A stretch of 20,410 nt of DNA from CAZFBR01 sp035353495 [NCBI: uncultured bacterium] (GTDB lineage Bacteria; DAOPZR01): assembly GCA_964517215.1 (NCBI GenBank), contig CAZFBR010000034.1, positions 1 to 20,410 of the forward strand, written 5' to 3'. Numbering within the stretch: position 1 is the stretch's first letter; each line of letters starts with the position of its first letter. Of this stretch, positions 13,579-20,410 are shown piece after piece. Position numbers and translations under genes: made by a program. Under the pieces are notes generated by a model. That model made no database searches, was not told where the DNA came from, and saw nothing but the letters and a program-made list of their open reading frames with translations.

Positions 13579-14529
13579 ATGACCGTGGAACAGCCCATCA
13601 CCAAAAAAGATGGAAACGGGATTCTGCTGGAAGCGGGAACAAATGAGTTGGAGGTGCTGATTTTTGTCATCGGCGGTCAGCACTATGGCATAAATGTGGC
13701 CAAGGTCCGGGAAATCATCCGCTTACCGAAAATGATCGGTGTGCCGGAAAGCCATCCGGCAATTGATGGGATGTTCGAATTGCGCGGCAAGATCATTCCG
13801 CTGATCAATATCAAGACGTTTTTTGCCATGACGGCTGCGTCAGCAGCAAACGACCGGGTTGTGGTTTGCGAGTTTAACGCCAGCTATTATGCCTTTCGCG
13901 TGGATGAAATCCGGCGGATTTTCCGGCTTTCATGGCGCGATATTGAACGTCCCGACCAGATCATGGCTGTTGCTATCGATCCGCCACCAGTAACCGGCGT
14001 GGCAAAAGTGGATGGCATCGTGGTGCAGATGCTTGATTTTGAGGCGATAGTTGCAAAAGTGACTCCGGATGATGGAACGAAACGACAGCCACCTGCTCCT
14101 GACCAGCGGCTTGGCGAGATCAAGGTGCTGCTGGCGGATGATTCGAAAATGATGCGGATGAAAATTGAAAACACATTGCGGGGCAATGGATTGGATAAGA
14201 TATCGCTGTTCAGTGACGGGGCAATGCTGTGGCATGAACTGGAACGAATCGCCGATGCCATGGCTGCTTCCAAAAAACCGCTGAGCGAGTATGCCGACCT
14301 GGTGATTACCGATATTGAGATGCCACAGATGGATGGCTTGCATCTGACCGGAAAGATCAAGAGTCATTCGCTGCTGAAGGGACTCCCGGTGGTTATTTAC
14401 TCGTCACTCATTACGCCGGGATTGCGCGAAAAATGCCATACGGTTGGTGCTGATTACGAGGTCGTGAAGGATGATGCGCAACAGCTGGTCGGAATAATCA
14501 GGGAGATTTTCACTAAGCGGAATCAATGA
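13579..14529 (+). CDS. cheV: CheV-type chemotaxis coupling protein (CheW domain plus receiver)
   Basis: 316 residues. Residues ~15-165 form a CheW domain: GILLEAGTNELEVLIFVIGG, YGINVAKVREIIRLP and MFELRGKIIPLINIK. Residues ~180-315 form a response-regulator receiver: Asp187/Asp188 in VLLADDSKMM, phospho-acceptor Asp245 in VITDIEMPQMDG, Ser275 in VVIYSS and Lys297 in VVKDD. CheV couples chemoreceptors to the CheA kinase and is tuned by phosphorylation of its receiver. No other classical che genes are adjacent, so this is an orphan copy. The ATG at 13579 is used; a GTG at 13585 with AGAAAGG six bases before it is an equally good start. Codon use is less GC-rich than in most neighbours. A terminator follows at 14568. 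Confidence 0.92.
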   Translation: MTVEQPITKKDGNGILLEAGTNELEVLIFVIGGQHYGINVAKVREIIRLPKMIGVPESHPAIDGMFELRGKIIPLINIKTFFAMTAASAANDRVVVCEFNASYYAFRVDEIRRIFRLSWRDIERPDQIMAVAIDPPPVTGVAKVDGIVVQMLDFEAIVAKVTPDDGTKRQPPAPDQRLGEIKVLLADDSKMMRMKIENTLRGNGLDKISLFSDGAMLWHELERIADAMAASKKPLSEYADLVITDIEMPQMDGLHLTGKIKSHSLLKGLPVVIYSSLITPGLREKCHTVGADYEVVKDDAQQLVGIIREIFTKRNQ

Positions 14530-14567
14530 TATTTCTGCTTTGTTTCCAGGATATTGTAACCATAATT

Positions 14568-14598
14568 GCCGGTTTCATTTGACAGTAAACCGGCTTTT
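14568..14598 (+). terminator. Intrinsic terminator of the cheV-like gene
   Basis: GCCGGTTT (14568-14575) and AAACCGGC (14587-14594) form a perfect 8-bp stem with an 11-base loop, followed directly by TTTT (14595-14598) and AT. The loop contains the start of a promoter for the next gene. Confidence 0.8.
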
Positions 14599-14608
14599 AT
14601 GCTATCGT
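14579..14608 (+). promoter_or_regulatory. Promoter of the G5/3D gene, nested in the cheV terminator
   Basis: TTGACA at 14579-14584, inside the terminator loop, then an 18-bp spacer that includes the stem's right arm and T-run, then TATCGT at 14603-14608. Transcription would begin near 14615, giving a leader of ~35 bases with GGGGGAG at 14632-14638. Confidence 0.65.
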
Positions 14609-14648
14609 TTCCCTGTTGCAGTCACTGGAACGGGGGAGTATTGAGACG

Positions 14649-15467
14649 ATGGGGTGGAATGAGAAACGACACAATTTCGCTCTCTTGATTTTTTTGCTGC
14701 TTGCAGTTATTCCGCTGTCAGCATTCACCTATTCAACCCGCGAAGGGATGAAAGCGGTGAAAATCACCGACGGCACCAATATCAGTCACTGCTACACCTC
14801 GGCACAAACCGTTGCACAACTTCTTAAGGAACAAAATATTACACTTGACTACAATGACCTTACCCGGCCGGCTATGGTTACGCCCATTACGTCGGGGATG
14901 GAAGTGGTGGTACGTCGCATTGAGGTGGGTGAGTATCGTGAGCAGGTGGAGTACACTGCGTCGGCGAAGGTGACCCGAACCTCGGTGATACCGACCGGCA
15001 AGGAAATTGTGATCACCCCCGGTCAAACTGGCGTGCGGGAAGTGGTGCGGCAAGTGGCGAAGGTTAACGGTGTAGAGGTGCTCGGACGAACGTTGACTGA
15101 TCGCGTCATTCGTGAAGCGGAACAGCAGACCAGCATTGTCGGCACTGGTACTCCGGTTGCCGGTACACCGGACGATGGTGAGCGGATTATCAGCATGGAG
15201 GCAACCGCCTATGCCCCGGATGTTATCTCCTGCGGGAAATCAGACGGCATAACTGCCACTGGTGTCCGGGCCGGGTACGGTATTGTGGCAGTTGATCGTC
15301 GCGTAATTCCTCTTGGCACGCGACTTTATGTTGAAGGTTACGGTCCGGCACTCGCCGCCGATGTTGGCGGGGCGATTCGCGGTAATCGCATTGATCTCTG
15401 CTTTAACACACATGCCGAAGCGGTCCGCTATGGCCGGCGTCGGGTGAAAGTCCACATTCTCGATTAG
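14649..15467 (+). CDS. Exported G5 and 3D domain protein (YabE/Rpf-like cell-wall enzyme)
   Basis: 272 residues. An N-terminal hydrophobic segment (about 10-27, FALLIFLLLAVIPLSAFTY) anchors or exports it. A DUF348-like segment follows (ITDGTNISHCYTSAQTVAQL), then a G5 domain ending in KEIVITPGQTGVREVVRQV. The C-terminal 3D domain (from about 190) begins MEATAYAPD and contains the three hallmark aspartates in VAVDRRVIPLGTRLYVEGYG, ALAADVGGAI and NRIDLCF. 3D domains share the double-psi barrel of lytic transglycosylases such as MltA, so a peptidoglycan-cleaving role is likely. The layout resembles YabE of Firmicutes. The ATG at 14649 follows GGGGGAG; a TTG at 14616 is a poor alternative at the transcription start. 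It has its own promoter. Confidence 0.9.
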   Translation: MGWNEKRHNFALLIFLLLAVIPLSAFTYSTREGMKAVKITDGTNISHCYTSAQTVAQLLKEQNITLDYNDLTRPAMVTPITSGMEVVVRRIEVGEYREQVEYTASAKVTRTSVIPTGKEIVITPGQTGVREVVRQVAKVNGVEVLGRTLTDRVIREAEQQTSIVGTGTPVAGTPDDGERIISMEATAYAPDVISCGKSDGITATGVRAGYGIVAVDRRVIPLGTRLYVEGYGPALAADVGGAIRGNRIDLCFNTHAEAVRYGRRRVKVHILD

Positions 15468-15483
15468 CATACAACAGGATGTT

Positions 15484-15549
15484 GACCGGAGCTCCCTGCC
15501 GGTCGCCGTTCACCGTATTAGGTGAAGGTGCATAAACGGGTTATACCCG
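15484..15549 (+). promoter_or_regulatory. Structured leader before mtnA: three small hairpins
   Basis: In the 102 bases between the G5/3D stop and mtnA are three stems: GACCGG/CCGGTC (15484-15489 with 15499-15504), TTCACC/GGTGAA (15509-15514 with 15521-15526, 6-base loop) and CGGG/CCCG (15537-15540 with 15546-15549). No T-run follows any of them. No known riboswitch class is matched convincingly. They may be transcript ends or a 5' leader structure. Confidence 0.4.
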
Positions 15550-15569
15550 GAACGCAGCCGAGGTAGAGC

Positions 15570-16622
15570 ATGGAAAAGCTGGAACCGCTGCCGACACTCT
15601 CCTATCGCAACGGCTCATTGACCCTTTTGGATCAGACTGAGCTGCCGGCACGCATGAAGCTGGTGAAATACGCCTCGGCAGTGGATGTGGCCAAGGCAAT
15701 CAAAACGATGATTGTCCGCGGCGCCCCGGCCATCGGGGTGGCGGCGGCGTACGGGGTGGCGCTGGAAGCGATCAAGTCGAAGCATTTGCCGACCCCGGCC
15801 TTCATTCGCGCAATCCAGCATGCGCTGGATGTGCTGGCGGCCAGCCGCCCGACCGCGGTCAACCTGTCATGGGCGCTCAAGCGGCAGCGGGCGATCCTGA
15901 TGAAGGGGGGGAGTCCGGCGGACGTCACGGCGTCGCTCGAACGCGAGGCGCGGCGCATCCATGAGGAAGACCTGGCAATGAGCCGGCGCATGGGCGAATT
16001 TGGCGCGGCGCTGGTGGGCAAGCAGGCCACGGTATTGACCCATTGCAATGCGGGCGGACTGGCAACGGCCGGGCTTGGCACGGCGCTGGCGGTGATTTAT
16101 ACCGCCGCCGCGCAGGGGAAGAAACTGAAAATCTACGCGGACGAAACGCGGCCGCGCCTGCAGGGGGCCAAGCTGACGGCGTGGGAACTGCAGAAGGCCG
16201 GGCTGGATGTGACGCTGATCAGCGACAATATGGCCGCCTACCTCATGCAGCAGAAGAAAATCGACCTGATCGTGGTTGGCGCGGACCGCATCGCCGCCAA
16301 CGGCGATACGGCCAACAAGATCGGCACCTACGGCCTGGCGGTGGCGGCGAAGTATCACGGGGTGCCGTTCTATGTGGTGGCGCCGAGTTCGACGGTGGAC
16401 CTGCAGATGCCCGACGGATCGCACATCCCCATTGAGGAGCGCGCCCCCGAGGAAATGACCATGGTCAACAAGGAAGCGCTGGCGCCGCGCGGGATCAAGG
16501 TGTACAACCCCGCGTTTGACGTTACCCCGGCCGCCCTGATTTCCGCGATCATCACCGACCGCAAGATGTGCAAGGCGCCCTATGCGCGTTCGATTGCCAA
16601 GGTCAAGCAGCAGGAAATCTGA
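15570..16622 (+). CDS. mtnA: S-methyl-5-thioribose-1-phosphate isomerase
   Basis: 350 residues, the usual length. It converts methylthioribose-1-phosphate to methylthioribulose-1-phosphate in the methionine salvage pathway, in the cytosol. Family marks run throughout: KTMIVRGAPAIGVAAAYG near residue 50, the catalytic cysteine Cys159 in VLTHCNAGGLATAG, DETRPRLQGAKLTAWEL, and catalytic Asp246 in GADRIAANGDTANKIGTYGL, then PFYVVAPSSTVDL. It is related to eIF2B-alpha and to ribose-1,5-bisphosphate isomerase, but the two catalytic residues and the whole pattern favour MtnA. The ATG follows GAGGT. No other salvage genes (mtnK, mtnB, mtnP) are in the window. It is the first gene of a run that includes a PstA-like permease 11 bases downstream. 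Confidence 0.95.
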   Translation: MEKLEPLPTLSYRNGSLTLLDQTELPARMKLVKYASAVDVAKAIKTMIVRGAPAIGVAAAYGVALEAIKSKHLPTPAFIRAIQHALDVLAASRPTAVNLSWALKRQRAILMKGGSPADVTASLEREARRIHEEDLAMSRRMGEFGAALVGKQATVLTHCNAGGLATAGLGTALAVIYTAAAQGKKLKIYADETRPRLQGAKLTAWELQKAGLDVTLISDNMAAYLMQQKKIDLIVVGADRIAANGDTANKIGTYGLAVAAKYHGVPFYVVAPSSTVDLQMPDGSHIPIEERAPEEMTMVNKEALAPRGIKVYNPAFDVTPAALISAIITDRKMCKAPYARSIAKVKQQEI

Positions 16623-16633
16623 CGGAGGTCCGC

Positions 16634-17497
16634 ATGGAAAACGAACCGGTTGCGGCGGCGAAGAAGGGGCTGCTCACCACGCTGTGGTTTTACCTGTTCG
16701 CGGTTTTGTCGACGCTGCTGCTGTCGCTGACCATCGGCGGCATCGTCTATCAGCTGAGCGAGGCGATGTTTGATTTCGACCTCACCATGAGCAATGCCGT
16801 GCGCGAACTGGTCAATGACCAGCTCAAGTTCATGGTTATGCTGATGGGCGGCATCGGCATTTCCACGTTCGGTCTTTGTGTGGCGGTGCCGCTGGGGGTG
16901 TGCGGGGCGATTTACCTTTCCTGTTTCGCCCAGCGCAACTGGGCGCGGCAGCTGCTGCAGTCGGGGGTGGATACGCTGACCCGCCTGCCGGCGATCATTA
17001 TCGGCCTGTTTGGCTTTTACTTTTGCGTGCGGTTCGGCATGGAATGGGGCATGGCGATGCAGAGCTTCATTTTCGCGCTGATGCTCCTGCCCACAATCAT
17101 GAACACCGCGAATATCGCGCTTGAGGCGGCTGCCCGTGAATGCGGCGGCGCATCGGCCTGGCTGGAGATGCGCCATAAGGTCATGACCCTGGCCCGGCCG
17201 GGCATCTTCTACGGCATTATCCTCGCCCTGGCGCGGGTCTGGTGCGAACTGATTATCACGCTGTACGCGGTGACGGTGGCGCTGGGGCTGCTGGGGGGGG
17301 ACATCACCAAAGCGCATGACTTCGGCGATCTCTTCCGCATCGCGGCGGAGGCGGGGATTGCGGGGCGGACGACGATGGGCAAGGTGGTGGCCCTGCTGAT
17401 CCTGGTGACGGTGATCAATGCGTTTATCAACTGGCTGCTGAAAAACTTCGCGCTGCGCGAACACTGGAAAACCAAACAGCGCGCGGCGCAGGAGTGA
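16634..17497 (+). CDS. PstA-like ABC transporter permease, without partners nearby
   Basis: 287 residues with six predicted membrane segments. The pattern is that of the phosphate permease PstA: an N-terminal helix (LLTTLWFYLFAVLSTLLLSL), a GIGISTFGLCVAVPLGVCGA region, LTRLPAIIIGLFGFYF, and the cytosolic coupling loop GASAWLEMRHKVMTLARPGI, which aligns position for position with the GATRW...LPGI loop that docks onto the ATPase. PstA works with PstC, the ATPase PstB and the binding protein PstS. None of these is in the window, and PhoU is also absent. It may have lost its partners, share a distant transporter, or have a new role. The ATG follows ACGGAGGT, 11 bases after mtnA. Confidence 0.83.
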   Translation: MENEPVAAAKKGLLTTLWFYLFAVLSTLLLSLTIGGIVYQLSEAMFDFDLTMSNAVRELVNDQLKFMVMLMGGIGISTFGLCVAVPLGVCGAIYLSCFAQRNWARQLLQSGVDTLTRLPAIIIGLFGFYFCVRFGMEWGMAMQSFIFALMLLPTIMNTANIALEAAARECGGASAWLEMRHKVMTLARPGIFYGIILALARVWCELIITLYAVTVALGLLGGDITKAHDFGDLFRIAAEAGIAGRTTMGKVVALLILVTVINAFINWLLKNFALREHWKTKQRAAQE

Positions 17498-17502
17498 ATG
17501 GC

Positions 17503-18234
17503 GTGCTCCCGATCCTGGTGAAGTATCTCGAGCTGCAGCGCGCCGACCTGGCCCTGCGGGCGGCGGTGCAGCAGGGTGCGGCCTTCCCGGCCCGGCGGGC
17601 GGAACTGGCGCAGCGGCTGGCAGCCGCCCGCGTGCCGGTCAAACAGCAGCAGGAAAAGATCCAGGCGGCCGAGAAACAGAGCCGGGCGATCGACCGGGAC
17701 CTGGCGGACCTGGCGGACAAGAAGAAGAAGGAACAGGGGCGCACCTTCAGCGTCAAGACCCAGGTCGAGCTGAACGCGCTGGAACGCGAAGTGGCGGAGC
17801 TCGCCCGGCAGATCGGCGCGGTTGAGGAACAGGGCGTGGCGCTGCTCGAGGAGCTGGAGGCGATGCGCGCCGCGCTCCCCGCGCTGACGGCGGCATTGCA
17901 GGCGGCGGAACGCGACGTGGCGGCGGCGCAGGCGGAGCTGGCTGCGGCGGAGGCGGCGGTGCGCGGTGAGCAGGAACGGCTGACGGGTGAACGCGCGGCG
18001 GCCGCGGCGAAACTGGATGAGGATGAGCGCGCGGAGTACGACCGGATCGCGGCGCACCGCGACGGGGTGGTGGTGGCGGAACTTGACCCGGTCAAGTTCA
18101 GCTGCAGCGGCTGCGTCATCCGCGTGCGCCCGCAGCTGGTGGAAGAAATCTATAACGGCCAACTGGTGCATTGCGAGGGCTGTCAGCGCCTGCTGATGGC
18201 GGCGCCGGGCGCCGTTGACTCCGAACCTGCCTGA
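17503..18234 (+). CDS. Coiled-coil protein with C4 zinc ribbon (COG1579 / CdsZ-like)
   Basis: 243 residues. Residues ~10-180 are an almost continuous charged, Ala/Glu/Arg-rich helix that should form an antiparallel coiled coil. The C-terminus has a four-cysteine zinc ribbon: FSCSGCVIRVRPQLVEEIYN then LVHCEGCQRLL. This is the COG1579/DUF164 family, predicted nucleic-acid-binding proteins widespread in bacteria and found near RNase H genes in several phyla, as here. A GTG at 17503 with AGGAG eight bases upstream is the best start; another GTG at 17494 overlaps the permease stop. Mode of action is not established. The RNase HI gene follows after 132 bases. Confidence 0.88.
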   Translation: MLPILVKYLELQRADLALRAAVQQGAAFPARRAELAQRLAAARVPVKQQQEKIQAAEKQSRAIDRDLADLADKKKKEQGRTFSVKTQVELNALEREVAELARQIGAVEEQGVALLEELEAMRAALPALTAALQAAERDVAAAQAELAAAEAAVRGEQERLTGERAAAAAKLDEDERAEYDRIAAHRDGVVVAELDPVKFSCSGCVIRVRPQLVEEIYNGQLVHCEGCQRLLMAAPGAVDSEPA

Positions 18235-18366
18235 CCGGATGCGGTGGCGCAGCGGCCATGGCTGAAACTGCGGCGGCGTCAATCATTGCCCAAAACGTAT
18301 CTGCTGACAGGATGGCGCGGACGGCCTCGCGGCCGGCGGATGGAACAATAGCCACGGGGTCATTTC

Positions 18367-18954
18367 ATGCAACATGATCCCCGGGCGGTACTGGAGCTGC
18401 TGGCCCGGACCCTCTCCTGCAAGGCGCTGCGCACGGCGTTCCCCGATCTGACGGATACCCGGCTGCGCGCCATTCTGGCGGATGCGGCGGGGCAGTATCC
18501 CGCGGCCGACCCGGTCACAACCCGGCCGGCGGCAAAACCGTCTGTGGCCGGGCGCACGCGGGTCAACTGCGACGGCGCGTCGCGCGGCAACCCCGGCCCC
18601 GCCGCGGCCGGCGTGGTGATCACGCCCCCGTCGGGAAAGAGCATCACCCTCGGGCGGGTGCTCGGGACCATGACCAACAACCAGGCCGAGTACCGCGCGG
18701 TGCTCGTTGCGCTGCGCGAATGCCTGCAGCTCGGATTTACCAACCTTGAACTGTGCCTCGACAGCGAACTGGCGGTGCGGCAACTCAACGGCGACTACCG
18801 GGTGAAAAGCGCCGACCTGCTGCCGCTCTATCAGGAGGCGAAGCGCCTGCTGGCGCGGTTCGCGCACGCCACGGTGCGGCATGTGCCGCGCGCGGAGAAT
18901 GCCGCCGCCGACGCGGCGGCCAACGCCGCGCTCGACGGCAAGCCGGTCGGCTGA
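18367..18954 (+). CDS. Ribonuclease HI-family protein with N-terminal helical extension
   Basis: 195 residues. After an N-terminal helical region (about 1-60, LLARTLSCKALRTAFPDL) comes the RNase H fold. The four metal-binding acids are visible: Asp69 in NCDGASRGNPG, Glu108 in TNNQAEYRAV, Asp132 in LCLDSELAVRQL and Asp182 in ENAAADAAANAAL. It should cleave the RNA strand of RNA-DNA hybrids. The type is closer to the 'reverse-transcriptase-like' RNase HI group than to E. coli RnhA, as it lacks the basic handle. The ATG follows GGGGTC. The CheX-type gene starts 9 bases after its stop. A 132-base gap upstream is too short for the RNase P RNA gene sometimes found at this place in other bacteria. 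Confidence 0.92.
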   Translation: MQHDPRAVLELLARTLSCKALRTAFPDLTDTRLRAILADAAGQYPAADPVTTRPAAKPSVAGRTRVNCDGASRGNPGPAAAGVVITPPSGKSITLGRVLGTMTNNQAEYRAVLVALRECLQLGFTNLELCLDSELAVRQLNGDYRVKSADLLPLYQEAKRLLARFAHATVRHVPRAENAAADAAANAALDGKPVG

Positions 18955-18963
18955 GGGAACGCC

Positions 18964-19419
18964 ATGAAAGCAGAGCAGGTGATTCCGTTTGCCGAGGCGG
19001 CGGTCTCGGTCCTGCGGGAAATGCTCGGGAGCGACGTCACCCGCGGCGACCTGGCCATGCGCACCAAGGTGATCCCCACGCGCGGGATTGCGGTGATCAT
19101 CGGGGTGGTTGGCCAGCTGCGCGGGCGGGTGGTCTTTGATCTGGACACGCCGACCGCGCTCAAGCTGGCGGCGCAGCTCAACGGCGAGGAGTTCACCGCC
19201 ATCGACCCGCTGGTGCAGAGCACCCTCAACGAAATTGCCAATATCAGCTCGGGCCGGGCAGTTGGCGTGCTCTGCGGCCAGGGCTGTGAATGCGATATCA
19301 CGCCGCCCGTGCTCCTGCACGGCGACACGGTCACCGTGACCACCGACCTGCCCGCCCTCGCCATCCCGCTGCACACCGCCTGCGGGGAACTGATCATCAA
19401 CGTCGCCGTCCGCGATTAG
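18964..19419 (+). CDS. cheX: CheX-type CheY-phosphate phosphatase
   Basis: 151 residues. The CheC/CheX/FliY phosphatase signature is clear: LNEIANISSGRAVGV with catalytic Glu90 and Asn93, the residues that position water on phospho-CheY. The single copy of the signature and the short length fit CheX rather than the two-site CheC. The surrounding beta-alpha pattern (GIAVIIGVVGQLRGRVVFDL, VTVTTDLPALAIPL) fits the dimeric CheX fold. It would dampen chemotaxis signals or those of other receiver proteins. No CheA, CheY or CheD is next to it, but a CheV-type protein lies ~4.4 kb upstream. The ATG follows GAGGGA and the gene appears co-transcribed with the RNase HI gene. Confidence 0.9.
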   Translation: MKAEQVIPFAEAAVSVLREMLGSDVTRGDLAMRTKVIPTRGIAVIIGVVGQLRGRVVFDLDTPTALKLAAQLNGEEFTAIDPLVQSTLNEIANISSGRAVGVLCGQGCECDITPPVLLHGDTVTVTTDLPALAIPLHTACGELIINVAVRD

Positions 19420-19581
19420 ATCCGTATGACCCGCCGGTGGTGGTGTGCGCCGGGTAATGGCGGTTGCTGCTAATGATTTTAAACAACGGCATGGGCAACA
19501 TCATCCGGCATTGAGGTGATGGTAAAAATGCAGATGACCGTACCCTGGGTTTTGCGCAGAATGAATTGAACCGGCAAAACA

Positions 19582-19610
19582 TTGACAAAAATGTGTATCT
19601 TTGGTAAAAT
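19582..19610 (+). promoter_or_regulatory. Near-consensus promoter for the last two genes
   Basis: TTGACA at 19582-19587, a 17-bp spacer and TAAAAT at 19605-19610; this is the best sigma-70-type match in the window. Start near 19617. The region from the cheX stop (19420) to here holds no other feature that can be supported. Confidence 0.85.
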
Positions 19611-19655
19611 GTGAGCAGATGATAGGTGGTATTCAGTGCAGGTGATTGGAAGTGG

Positions 19656-19904
19656 ATGGCGAAAGAATATGCAGTGGAGTTAATTACAAGTGATGGCGGG
19701 GATGCGGCATTGGTGCCGGATACTTCCAATGCCCGTTCCAAGGGCGAACGTTGGCTGAAGCGCGCAGGAATATGGCTGAAGCTATTGCAGTTGTCTTGTA
19801 TGCAAACCGGAAGCGCTATCGTGCGGTTGCTCGCGGACGAAATGCTGTTCCTGATGTTGTTCATGGAGCGGGATGAAACGCCGGGATTTCTGACAATCCA
19901 GTGA
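19656..19904 (+). CDS. Small hypothetical protein, no family recognised
   Basis: 82 residues from the ATG at 19656. An acidic/polar N-terminus (AVELITSDGGDAALVPDTSN) is followed by a basic-hydrophobic stretch (RWLKRAGIWLKLLQLSC) and a hydrophobic helix (AIVRLLADEMLFLMLFME) that is probably amphipathic rather than truly spanning the membrane. It could lie on the membrane face. A GTG at 19626 would add ten residues but falls too near the transcription start; GGAAG lies just before the ATG. The promoter at 19582 and a spacing of 12 bases to the next gene support a real two-gene transcript. Base composition is AT-richer than the upstream operon. Confidence 0.6.
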   Translation: MAKEYAVELITSDGGDAALVPDTSNARSKGERWLKRAGIWLKLLQLSCMQTGSAIVRLLADEMLFLMLFMERDETPGFLTIQ

Positions 19905-19916
19905 AAGGGAAAAGGC

Positions 19917-20396
19917 ATGCAGATTGAACGGACAGTAACCCAGCAGAATGATTTTTTTCATTCGATAGATGACCAGCGAACGCTGTTGCTCAAAATGCTC
20001 GCAATAATGTGCGGTATCGTTTTTTCGGGTTTGCTGTTAGTGCGTGTGGCAGACGCGCCGATTGCTCAAATTGTGCTGACTGTGTCAGGCGCCACACTGT
20101 GTGTGTTTACTGTCGGAACATTTGTCCATCGCTTGCGTCGATTAATTGGCCGGCCGTATACCTCGACCCTATCACTTGCAGACACGGGCATTACCGTCGG
20201 AGTGCGCAATCACTATACGACCTGCATTTCATTGGCGGCATTTCGCTCGTATCACCTATCACCGAAAGTGCTGACCCTGACCGCCGAACATTTCGACATC
20301 CATATCAATGCCATCAAGTTGACCGTTGACGAACGCATTTATGTGCAGGAATGGCTGGCGGCGCATTTGATTACCAACGCCCCATCATACCAATAA
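19917..20396 (+). CDS. Two-helix membrane protein with YcxB/PH-like C-terminal domain
   Basis: 159 residues. Two membrane segments lie close together near the N-terminus (about 25-43, LKMLAIMCGIVFSGLLLV, and 49-69, AQIVLTVSGATLCVFTVG), with a soluble beta-rich domain after them. That domain (about 80-155, with TLSLADTGITVGVRNHYTTC and LTVDERIYVQEWLAAHL) resembles the YcxB-like or bacterial PH-like domains that follow a membrane hairpin. The function of such proteins is unknown. The ATG follows AAAAGG at close spacing. It ends 14 bases before the window edge. Co-transcribed with the small protein upstream. Confidence 0.7.
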   Translation: MQIERTVTQQNDFFHSIDDQRTLLLKMLAIMCGIVFSGLLLVRVADAPIAQIVLTVSGATLCVFTVGTFVHRLRRLIGRPYTSTLSLADTGITVGVRNHYTTCISLAAFRSYHLSPKVLTLTAEHFDIHINAIKLTVDERIYVQEWLAAHLITNAPSYQ

Positions 20397-20410
20397 CACA
20401 TTTCACCAAG

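Noticed and set aside
15521-15569. Possible c-di-GMP (GEMM) riboswitch before mtnA, because of pieces like AAACGGG...GGAACGCAGCCGAGG
   Set aside because: The GNRA tetraloop and the whole second stem (P3) are missing before the ATG, so only part of the pattern is present.
18235-18366. Gap between the zinc-ribbon and RNase HI genes considered as a site for RNase P RNA
   Set aside because: Only 132 bases, far too short, and no conserved RNase P RNA blocks are seen.

Overview
The window is a gene-dense stretch of GC-rich bacterial chromosome with about 25 protein genes. No RNA genes, CRISPR array or complete mobile element were seen. Genes are packed in short operons with ATGA-type overlaps, clear AGGAGG-type ribosome sites and sigma-70-like promoters. 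The organism looks like a motile, signalling bacterium: it has an HD-GYP c-di-GMP phosphodiesterase, a CheV-type coupling protein and a CheX-type phosphatase. The G5/3D envelope protein is commonest in Firmicutes, while other genes are widespread. The phylum cannot be settled from this sequence.

Layout, left to right. (1) 1-5501, plus strand: the end of an HD-GYP protein, a KduD-like short-chain dehydrogenase, a type IA topoisomerase with its own promoter, and an exported SH3-like protein whose low-complexity linkers are full of inverted repeats, including a perfect 36-bp palindrome. (2) 5712-8583, minus strand: a compact five-gene operon transcribed Yip1-like membrane protein, DUF2752 membrane protein, cyclic-nucleotide-binding/zinc-ribbon protein, HAD phosphatase, TerB-like protein. 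(3) 8686-12251, plus strand, divergent from operon 2: a deacetylase-fold protein with degraded metal motifs, a polysaccharide-flippase-like membrane protein, a cupin and a membrane-anchored PD40 propeller. The first gene appears to be transcribed from its own ATG (leaderless). (4) 12532-13312, minus strand: an IS630-like helix-turn-helix protein with a low-complexity tail and a DUF296/PCC protein, ended by a strong terminator. (5) 13579-15467, plus strand, visibly less GC-rich: a CheV-type protein and a G5/3D protein, with a terminator and promoter nested in one another between them. (6) 15570-19419, plus strand: mtnA, a lone PstA-like permease, a coiled-coil/zinc-ribbon protein, an RNase HI and a CheX-type protein. 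(7) 19582-20396, plus strand, AT-richer: a consensus promoter driving a small orphan protein and a two-helix membrane protein.

Functionally the window mixes housekeeping genes (topoisomerase, RNase H, methionine salvage) with signalling and envelope genes. The best candidate for an undescribed system is the minus-strand Yip1/DUF2752/cNMP-ZnR/HAD/TerB operon, which looks like a membrane-linked module responding to a cyclic nucleotide. The second is the divergently transcribed envelope operon headed by the pseudo-deacetylase. Both ideas are inferences from gene content and order.
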